Shown here piece by piece: positions 1 through 4,145 of a stretch of 5,018 nucleotides of DNA (positions within the stretch are counted from its first letter, which is position 1; each line of letters opens with the position of its first letter). This stretch comes from Flammeovirgaceae bacterium (GTDB lineage Bacteria; Bacteroidota; Bacteroidia; Cytophagales; Cyclobacteriaceae), in the NCBI GenBank assembly GCA_022616575.1, contig JAKEEN010000002.1, forward strand, positions 1 to 5,018. Reading direction: 5' to 3'. The notes under the pieces were generated by a model. It did not search any database, was not told where the DNA came from, and saw only the letters and a program-made list of their open reading frames with translations. Both the position numbers and the translations under genes were made by a program.

Positions 1-1
1 A

Positions 2-199
2 TTCACGGACAATGGAATCGGCATTGCGGAAGAGTATGTAGAGAAAATTTTCCGGATGTTTTTCAGGGCCAATGCAGATAGCAAAGGTTCAGGATTGGGA
101 CTCTATATAGTAAAAGGAGTTGTGGAGAAATTGAAAGGCACGCTGAGCGTTCAATCGACATTAGGCGAGGGAACAAGTTTTGTTTTTAGAAATTCCTAA
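2..199 (+). CDS. Sensor histidine kinase, C-terminal fragment (HATPase_c domain), 5' truncated by window edge
   Basis: This is the final 65 codons of a two-component sensor histidine kinase, ending at TAA 197-199. The visible part is the end of the ATP-binding catalytic (HATPase_c) domain. In order it shows the G1 box DNGIGI (visible residues 3-8), the F-box region IFRMFFRA (16-23), the G2 box GSGLGLYIVK (29-38), and the closing strands ending in GEGTSFVF. These boxes bind the ATP that phosphorylates the kinase's own histidine, which lies upstream outside the window together with the N box and any sensory domain. The spacing and the FxMFxRA and GLGLYIVK forms resemble PAS-type kinases common in Bacteroidota. 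Stimulus and partner regulator cannot be determined. No response-regulator receiver follows the catalytic domain, so it is not a hybrid kinase with a C-terminal receiver. It converges on the transporter gene at 397-1683. Confidence 0.93.
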   Translation, partial: FTDNGIGIAEEYVEKIFRMFFRANADSKGSGLGLYIVKGVVEKLKGTLSVQSTLGEGTSFVFRNS

Positions 200-271
200 C
201 CTGAAGGATTAATACTACTAAATTAACACGGCATGCTGTTCATTCTCGTGACTGCTTTTAATTGACTTGAA

Positions 272-294
272 TGCCCTCTCTGCTGGAGAGGGCA
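272..294. terminator. Strong hairpin in convergent intergenic gap (possible bidirectional terminator)
   Basis: A perfect 9-bp inverted repeat, TGCCCTCTC (272-280) and GAGAGGGCA (286-294), encloses the 5-nt loop TGCTG. It lies between the 3' ends of two converging genes, 72 bp past the kinase stop and about 100 bp past the transporter stop, where a bidirectional terminator is expected. Neither side has the U-run of a canonical intrinsic terminator, so the terminator role is inferred from position and stem stability. Confidence 0.4.
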
Positions 295-307
295 GCACAA
301 GTTGTGC
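295..307. repeat. Short inverted repeat adjoining the hairpin
   Basis: GCACAA (295-300) and TTGTGC (302-307) form a 6-bp perfect inverted repeat around a single central G, immediately after the 272-294 hairpin. The spacer is too short for a hairpin with full pairing, but the symmetry could suit a dimeric DNA-binding protein or part of a larger structured element. The remainder of the 200-396 gap shows only weaker pairing, such as CACTT 318-322 with AAGTG 343-347, and no open reading frame I can support. Confidence 0.3.
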
Positions 308-396
308 GAATTGCAGGCACTTGATGGGGGTAGCCATACGTGAAGTGGTTTGCATTCGTTGACTCATGAAGAAACTCTAACTTGATAAAAATAGGA

Positions 397-1683
397 CTAA
401 CGGTTAAGCAATTGGTGCTTCTTCGTGAAATAGAAAAGTGATAGTATCATCAGTACAGTGCCAACGGCCGACAGAATGTAACTCGATGAAATGAAAAATG
501 AAAGCCAGCTTAAATTAGCCTGCCCAAATTCTTTATAAAGTAAAACCCCCACACTACCCAGGTAACCAAACGAATCAGCAAGGTAAATTAAAAAACCAAC
601 GGTGCTTATGTATTTAAAAGTGGCAATGAGACGGTCAAAAAAAATGCTGTTGAATTGAATGTAGCCGAAGTACAGGCCCATTCCTACTAAAGTCATCCAT
701 AAGGGCGCTGAGATCAAATCCTTTTCAAATGCATAGGTACTAAGGCCGGTTAAAAGCATTCCGGCAATAACGATAACATGATTCACGATCATGGCTTTGA
801 AATTATTTTTAAGGATCATCAAACTCCCGATCAATACAAGAACACATAAAGAAATCGGAGTTTCTGTTGAAGCGAAGATAGAAGGCTTATCTCCGTAACC
901 CAGCGTTTGCCATATTTCTGCTGAGAAGTTATCACGAAATTCCCTAAAGGCTGTTAGTAGCGCGTAAGATGCAACAAGTAAAATTAATCCGGGGCCAAAG
1001 GTAGCAACGAATTTTATCCGCTCTGCCCCGGTCATAGGTTGGCGCTTGGTTCTTAATAATTCATCTTCAGCAGATGGAGGTGGTAATTTGTCAAGCAACC
1101 AAAGAAAGAGCAGGAGGGGAATCATAAACAGGCAAGCTGTTACGAATGGCATCCAATATTCTGATACTTGCCAATGGAGCATAATGTTTCCACCTACCGT
1201 TTTTGCGAGGCCTGCAGAAAAAATGAAACTTACTGAAAGACTTGCCCCTAAAACCTCGGTGGTTCTTCTTCCTTCTAAAAACCCAAATACCATGCCCCAC
1301 ACCATACCTAGCGGAAGCCCGTTAAAGAATAAAAAAATCAAACTATAAGGTGCAGGTGTAATAGCGAAAAAGAGCCAGGCTATGGTCGCAATACACACCA
1401 TGAGTAAAATTCCCTTAGCCCGGCCGTGAGCTTTCAATTCAGAAACTACTTTAATGCCGACAAATTTGGAGAGCATGTAGCCGAGCACTTGTGCAATCAC
1501 CATCGATACTTTAAATCCGACATCAAAGTAAGTCAGCCCTTCATAAGTAGCTACACCAAATGTTTTGCGTAGGGCAAAAATGCAGGTATAAAGGCAGAAT
1601 GAAATAATGGAACCGTACACCGCAAACCAAAATGTATGGGTACCTTTTAGCCAGCTGGTAATGCGATGTTCGTTAGAGTTCAA
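397..1683 (-). CDS. MFS-like multi-pass membrane transporter, DUF5690-like family, TTG start
   Basis: This encodes an integral inner-membrane protein of 428 residues with about 12 hydrophobic helices, roughly at 18-38, 57-78, 90-108, 110-135, 143-168, 178-198, 226-246, 274-293, 296-316, 322-345, 357-384 and 393-418. The hydrophilic loop at 199-224 separates two six-helix halves, as in the major facilitator superfamily. Motifs matching my memory of the Bacteroidota DUF5690 family are FALRKTF (36-42), FLEGRRTTEVLGA (135-147), FREFRDNF (246-253) and FNSIFFDRLIA (344-354). The substrate is unknown, and the family name is from recall rather than a search. The start is TTG at 1683-1681. No ATG occurs in frame between the upstream stop (1728-1726) and residue 61, and starting at 61 would remove the first helix. 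No Shine-Dalgarno sequence is visible. It is the last gene of a leftward block, about 100 bp after tonB, and ends in TAG. Confidence 0.85.
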   Translation of the reverse strand: MNSNEHRITSWLKGTHTFWFAVYGSIISFCLYTCIFALRKTFGVATYEGLTYFDVGFKVSMVIAQVLGYMLSKFVGIKVVSELKAHGRAKGILLMVCIATIAWLFFAITPAPYSLIFLFFNGLPLGMVWGMVFGFLEGRRTTEVLGASLSVSFIFSAGLAKTVGGNIMLHWQVSEYWMPFVTACLFMIPLLLFLWLLDKLPPPSAEDELLRTKRQPMTGAERIKFVATFGPGLILLVASYALLTAFREFRDNFSAEIWQTLGYGDKPSIFASTETPISLCVLVLIGSLMILKNNFKAMIVNHVIVIAGMLLTGLSTYAFEKDLISAPLWMTLVGMGLYFGYIQFNSIFFDRLIATFKYISTVGFLIYLADSFGYLGSVGVLLYKEFGQANLSWLSFFISSSYILSAVGTVLMILSLFYFTKKHQLLNR

Positions 1684-1697
1684 GTGAAAGCAAAAAC

Positions 1698-1705
1698 TAA
1701 AGATA
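1698..1705 (-). promoter_or_regulatory. Possible Bacteroidota-type -7 box upstream of the transporter
   Basis: On the minus strand this reads TATCTTTA, one mismatch from the Bacteroidota -7 consensus TAnnTTTG, and it ends 14 nt before the proposed TTG start. A transcript starting about 7 nt downstream would have a very short leader. No matching TTTG -33 box is visible at the expected distance, so support is weak. Confidence 0.25.
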
Positions 1706-1727
1706 GTGAGTTCTTCCGAATGGTTTT

Positions 1728-1780
1728 AGTCGTCTGGCCGCTGAATGCTTAGCAACTGGCAGTCTGACGACTCCTTTTTT
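1728..1780 (+). terminator. Imperfect long hairpin with T-run on the + strand, between tonB and the transporter gene
   Basis: AGTCGTC (1728-1734) pairs perfectly with GACGACT (1766-1772). The interior adds a small stem at 1740-1744 with 1749-1753 around an ATGC loop, plus a few more imperfect pairs. Read on + it is followed by CC and six T (1775-1780), which is the arrangement of an intrinsic terminator for rightward transcripts. Both flanking genes run leftward, so it would act against antisense transcription into tonB. For leftward tonB transcripts the hairpin is present, but only TAAAACC follows it, without a U-run. Confidence 0.4.
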
Positions 1781-1783
1781 AAG

Positions 1784-2467
1784 TTAGTTCAACGCAAAGA
1801 AAACAGGTTGTATCATTTGCACTTTCACAGGCTTGCCGCGTTGTTTGCCTGGTTCCCATTTTGTGAGGGCAATAACACGAAGCGCTTCTTCGTCACACCC
1901 ATTGCCAATTCCCTTCAATATGGAGAGCCTGGTTACTTCTCCAAATTCATTTACTACAAACTTCACGTACACGCTTCCTTCAGTGTTTGTACGTCTTTCT
2001 GTGGCTGGATATTTGATATGCTTTTGAAGCAATTTATAGAAGCTTTGATAGCCTCCTATTGGCTCCGGTCTCTTTTCAACGGTGATGAAGGTAGTGTCTT
2101 TCGGTTCTTCAGGAATAACGGGTTGCTCAATTTTAACCACCACCTCAATGGGTGCGGCAACTTCTTTGGGTGCCATAAGTTCAGAGGGTAGTTCGTTGTT
2201 TTTTATCTCGCTGATGTTTTCCAGAGAGGCTACTTGTATACGTTTCTTAACAGGTTTAGGCTCTGCTGATTCTTCTTTGAAGCGATATGGGACTGCATCA
2301 AAATGATATACATCAGGTTGAGACTCCGGAGGTAAATCAATTTTTATTTGTTGGACTTTCCATTCAAAGGCAATGATGAGCAAGGAGAGACTTATACTCA
2401 ACCCTAACAAGAATAACTGTTCGCGGTAACGATTAATATCAGCATTTGGATTCTTCTTCGGTTCCAT
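1784..2467 (-). CDS. tonB: Energy transducer TonB
   Basis: TonB couples the inner-membrane proton-motive force, through ExbB/ExbD, to TonB-dependent receptors in the outer membrane that import siderophores, glycans or vitamins. The 227-residue protein begins with MEPKKNPNAD, a form typical of Bacteroidota TonB proteins, then a single membrane anchor (about 18-34, LFLLGLSISLSLLIIAF) followed by EWK. A periplasmic linker rich in Pro, Glu and Lys covers about 45-135. The TonB C-terminal domain fills about 138-226 with YP (153-154), GSVYVKFVV (164-172), GNGCDEEALRV (188-198), KWEPGKQRGKPV (203-214) and a closing PVFF. Length and domain order are normal for the phylum. The start is ATG at 2467 without a clear Shine-Dalgarno sequence. 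No exbB or exbD lies in the window, so these must be supplied elsewhere. It lies 113 bp downstream of the sigma/small-protein pair on the same strand. The symbol denotes family membership; such genomes usually carry several paralogues. Confidence 0.95.
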   Translation of the reverse strand: MEPKKNPNADINRYREQLFLLGLSISLSLLIIAFEWKVQQIKIDLPPESQPDVYHFDAVPYRFKEESAEPKPVKKRIQVASLENISEIKNNELPSELMAPKEVAAPIEVVVKIEQPVIPEEPKDTTFITVEKRPEPIGGYQSFYKLLQKHIKYPATERRTNTEGSVYVKFVVNEFGEVTRLSILKGIGNGCDEEALRVIALTKWEPGKQRGKPVKVQMIQPVFFALN

Positions 2468-2510
2468 ACAATAAGGTTTAGTGTTAAAATTTTTCCTTTA
2501 AAAAACTCAC

Positions 2511-2520
2511 ACTGCGCAGT
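2511..2520. promoter_or_regulatory. Perfect 10-bp palindrome upstream of tonB (candidate operator)
   Basis: ACTGCGCAGT is an exact palindrome centred about 48 bp upstream of the tonB ATG. It lies in a noticeably AT-rich stretch, so a GC-centred palindrome stands out. Its position suits a dimeric repressor or activator acting on a tonB promoter. The binding protein is unknown, and a 10-bp palindrome can arise by chance. Confidence 0.3.
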
Positions 2521-2525
2521 ATGGA

Positions 2526-2552
2526 AGATTCCTATAACTATAAAAGGAATCT
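2526..2552. repeat. Inverted repeat between the small membrane protein gene and tonB
   Basis: AGATTCCT (2526-2533) and AGGAATCT (2545-2552) form an 8-bp perfect stem around an 11-nt AT-rich loop. It lies 28 bp past the stop of the 89-residue gene in the direction of transcription. There is no U-run after it on the minus strand, so it could be a weak terminator, an mRNA processing or stability hairpin, or an operator. Confidence 0.35.
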
Positions 2553-2580
2553 GAACATGTTTAATAATAAAATGAATAGG

Positions 2581-2850
2581 CTACGAAAAAGTCACAGGTT
2601 TTATGGAATTAATAGACGTGGGGTTTGGCTTTCCGGTTGATTTATTCTTCTGCTTCTTTTCCCAACGTACCACAATCACCAAAATGATGACTATAAATGA
2701 AATTATCAGAAAATACATGAATACGCGCATCACCCTTCGAAGCCGCTGATTTTTCTCATGCTGGTCCATAAGGGCAGAATAATTACGGTGCCGCGAAATA
2801 TTCCCCGCACTCATGCGATACCGCCTCATGCGTATTTCATTCCTTCCCAT
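2581..2850 (-). CDS. Small single-pass membrane protein coupled to the ECF sigma factor
   Basis: I do not recognise this family. The 89-residue product has an Arg-rich N-terminal segment (1-42, with RRYR at 9-12 and RLRRVMR at 36-42), one strongly hydrophobic helix at about 43-61 (VFMYFLIISFIVIILVIVV), and a polar Lys/Asn/Ser/Thr tail. There is no cleavable signal, Cys, or HxxxCxxC zinc motif as in classical anti-sigma factors. The proposed ATG (2850) lies inside the sigma gene, giving a 14-nt overlap with its TGA (2839-2837), which points to translational coupling. An in-frame ATG at 2829, preceded by GGAAGG, would start 7 nt after that stop and remove only seven residues. Tight coupling suggests a role linked to the sigma factor, such as sequestering or tethering it at the membrane; this is inference. 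The ORF is very likely real from its position, helix and codon pattern. Confidence 0.75.
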   Translation of the reverse strand: MGRNEIRMRRYRMSAGNISRHRNYSALMDQHEKNQRLRRVMRVFMYFLIISFIVIILVIVVRWEKKQKNKSTGKPNPTSINSIKPVTFS

Positions 2851-3403
2851 CGTACTTTATTTTGAGGTTGAAATTTTTCCGTAACCGGTCAAGTGCCCTG
2901 TAGGTTCGCATCTTGGCACCGCTTTCGGTAATGTCGAGTATAAATGCAATTTCCTTAAAATCTTTGTCTTCAAAGAACCGGAGCTCAAGCACTTCCAGCA
3001 TTTCGGTTGGTAGTTCTTTTAAATAGGTTAACAGTCGGTTGATCAGTTCTTCGCTCCAGTCTTCGTGTGCTTCATCAATAAGCTGGCGCACCCGCTCTTC
3101 TTCGATACTGAAAACTTTTACACCTTTTCCCTTACGATAATGTTTCTTTACTTCATTGCTTGCAATTTTATAGAGCCAGGCAGAAAATGGAAGCCCACGA
3201 AATTCATACTTAGCGAGGTTCTTCAAAACATTCAGAAATGTCTGTGAGGACAAATCTGCAGCCAGGTCTTCATCATCGGTCTGTCTGAATATGTAAGTGA
3301 ATATCCTGTCAAAGTATTTTTCATAAAGCAAGCCGAAAGCATTCGAATCTTTTTTAGATTTTTCGAGTATCTCATATTCCTGCTGGATTTCTTCTGCCGA
3401 CAT
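2837..3403 (-). CDS. ECF-type RNA polymerase sigma factor (sigma-70 family)
   Basis: This 188-residue protein has the two-domain layout of group 4 (extracytoplasmic function) sigma factors, which direct RNA polymerase to a small regulon, usually on an envelope signal. Region 2 spans about 22-90: LLYEKYFDRIFTYI, then the acidic DDEDLAADLSSQTFLNVL, then FSAWLYKIASNEVKKHYRK, the part that contacts the -10 element. A charged linker (91-118) leads to region 4 (about 119-177), whose helix-turn-helix is seen in LELRFFEDKDFKEIAFIL and SGAKMRTYRALDRLRK, for -35 recognition. Region 3 is absent, as expected. The start is ATG 3403. It is the first gene of a leftward block, its 3' end overlaps the small membrane protein gene, and it is divergent from the secreted-protein gene. 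The regulon cannot be named. It does not look like the FecI/FecR arrangement, because no FecR-type gene follows. Confidence 0.93.
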   Translation of the reverse strand: MSAEEIQQEYEILEKSKKDSNAFGLLYEKYFDRIFTYIFRQTDDEDLAADLSSQTFLNVLKNLAKYEFRGLPFSAWLYKIASNEVKKHYRKGKGVKVFSIEEERVRQLIDEAHEDWSEELINRLLTYLKELPTEMLEVLELRFFEDKDFKEIAFILDITESGAKMRTYRALDRLRKNFNLKIKYDGKE

Positions 3404-3446
3404 GAATTGCTTTACTTCTAAGAATGCAAATTGCCTGGTTTCGTCA

Positions 3447-3463
3447 CAAATTAATCCAATTTG
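3447..3463. promoter_or_regulatory. Inverted repeat in the divergent promoter region (candidate operator)
   Basis: CAAATT (3447-3452) and AATTTG (3458-3463) form a perfect 6-bp inverted repeat with a 5-nt spacer, centred about 52 bp before the sigma ATG and about 43 bp before the secreted-protein ATG. Each arm presents TTTG on one strand, resembling Bacteroidota promoter elements. On the minus strand TTAATTTG (3454-3447) is one mismatch from TAnnTTTG and could serve the sigma gene. The element could instead be a regulator site controlling both directions. Confidence 0.3.
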
Positions 3464-3489
3464 GGTTATGATGTGCGATTTTCAAATCC

Positions 3490-3507
3490 TTAGCTTTATG
3501 AAGCTAA
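3490..3507 (+). other. Hairpin that presents the start codon in its loop
   Basis: TTAGCTT (3490-3496) and AAGCTAA (3501-3507) form a perfect 7-bp stem around the 4-nt loop TATG, which contains the first candidate ATG (3498-3500) of the secreted protein. Overlapping it, TAGCTTTA (3491-3498) is one mismatch from the -7 consensus TAnnTTTG. If that is the promoter, the transcript would begin after this ATG and translation would start at ATG 3519 instead. The two readings exclude each other. Confidence 0.3.
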
Positions 3508-4058
3508 AAACTTTGAGTATGATAACCAGATCTGTTTTTTTGATCGGAATCCTTATTATGGCCGCTCAAAATTTGCTGGCGCAAAACAATACCAATGCTA
3601 ATGCGACTGCATTGCCTTGCATGAGTATAGCACAGGCGCGCGAGTTTGATTTCTGGATTGGTGAATGGGATGTATATGTTACAGGAACAAAAAATCTCGC
3701 TGGACATAGTTTGATTCAAATCGCTTCAGGGGGTTGCATGATTTTAGAGAACTGGACTTCAAAAGGACCCGGTTCTGGAAAGAGTATGAACTTTGTTGAT
3801 CCATTTTCTGGAAAATGGAAACAAGTGTGGGTGGGATCAAGTGGGTTGAATGTTTCAGAGTTTTTAAATGGAGAATATAAAGAGAACGCGATGCGGTTTG
3901 AATTTGAAACAAAAGACCGCCAAGGCACTCCACAATTGGTAAAATTTCATTTTTATAATCAGAGTCCCGATCAGGTTCGCCAACTCCATCAGACCTCTGC
4001 CGATGGTGGCAAAACATGGACAACTACCTATGATTTTACGTACCTTCGTAAGCAGTAA
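3498..4058 (+). CDS. Secreted protein with DFWIGEW motif (DUF1579/lipocalin-like), function unknown
   Basis: This is a protein of 186 residues with a signal peptide: MKLKTLSMITR, a hydrophobic core SVFLIGILIMAA (12-23) and a likely cleavage after QNLLA, so it should be exported to the periplasm or beyond. The mature part opens with FDFWIGEWDVY (50-60), a signature of small beta-rich, lipocalin-like proteins related to DUF1579. Further landmarks are GGCMILENW (78-86), GSGKSMNF (92-99), GKWKQVWVGSSG (105-116) and a final DGGKTWTTTYDFTY (169-182). Cys41 and Cys80 could form a disulfide. No catalytic residues are recognised and no enzyme function is claimed. The frame stays open upstream to an ATG at 3402, but that start would overlap the sigma start codon and bury the signal peptide, so ATG 3498 is preferred; ATG 3519 (MITRS) is an equally workable start. 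It is divergent from the sigma gene, and an 87-bp gap separates it from the next gene. Confidence 0.8.
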   Translation: MKLKTLSMITRSVFLIGILIMAAQNLLAQNNTNANATALPCMSIAQAREFDFWIGEWDVYVTGTKNLAGHSLIQIASGGCMILENWTSKGPGSGKSMNFVDPFSGKWKQVWVGSSGLNVSEFLNGEYKENAMRFEFETKDRQGTPQLVKFHFYNQSPDQVRQLHQTSADGGKTWTTTYDFTYLRKQ

Positions 4059-4081
4059 TTTGATGGTGAAGTGTATTGAAT

Positions 4082-4104
4082 TAATACCTTAAAAAGGGGT
4101 ATTA
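4082..4104 (+). terminator. Possible terminator-like hairpin after the secreted-protein gene
   Basis: TAATACC (4082-4088) pairs with GGTATTA (4098-4104), extended inward by two possible T-G pairs around an AAAAA loop. It lies 23 bp past the stop codon. No U-run follows (CGGAAG), so termination is uncertain. The left arm can alternatively pair with GTATT at 4073-4077, giving two competing stems. Confidence 0.3.
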
Positions 4105-4124
4105 CGGAAGTACTATAAACACCT

Positions 4125-4132
4125 TACTTTTA
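4125..4132 (+). promoter_or_regulatory. Possible -7 box of the propeller sensor gene
   Basis: TACTTTTA matches the Bacteroidota -7 consensus TAnnTTTG at all but the last base and lies 13 nt before the ATG at 4146, allowing a short leader. No clear TTTG -33 box is present at the usual distance upstream, so this is a weak call. Confidence 0.3.
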
Positions 4133-4145
4133 GTTGAAATTTCTC

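Noticed and set aside
272..307. CRISPR repeat, tRNA or integron attC site in the convergent gap
   Set aside because: There is no regular repeat-spacer series, no cloverleaf or T-loop sequence, and no integrase gene or attC core sites nearby; it is a hairpin with an adjoining short inverted repeat only.
1046..1348. 100-codon open frame on + opposite the transporter gene
   Set aside because: It lies fully within the membrane protein gene on the other strand and shows no domain or start signal; the transporter frame has helices and family motifs.
1745..2191. 148-codon open frame on + opposite tonB
   Set aside because: It is antisense to a clear TonB domain, has no recognisable domain, and its composition (rich in Phe, Cys, His) is that of a shadow frame.
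2581..2850. The 89-residue protein as a classical zinc-binding anti-sigma factor or FecR
   Set aside because: No HxxxCxxC motif, no Cys at all, and no periplasmic FecR domain; only the gene position supports a sigma link.
1784..3403. A SusC/SusD-type polysaccharide utilisation locus or FecI/FecR/TonB-receptor system
   Set aside because: tonB and a sigma factor are present, but there is no TonB-dependent receptor, SusD-like gene or FecR in the window.
3402..3497. N-terminal extension of the secreted protein from ATG 3402
   Set aside because: It would overlap the sigma start codon on the opposite strand, place 32 unrelated residues before a good signal peptide, and consume the whole divergent promoter region.
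3679..4023. 114-codon and 70-codon open frames on the minus strand opposite the secreted-protein gene
   Set aside because: Antisense shadows of a gene with a signal peptide and recognisable family motifs; no domain of their own.
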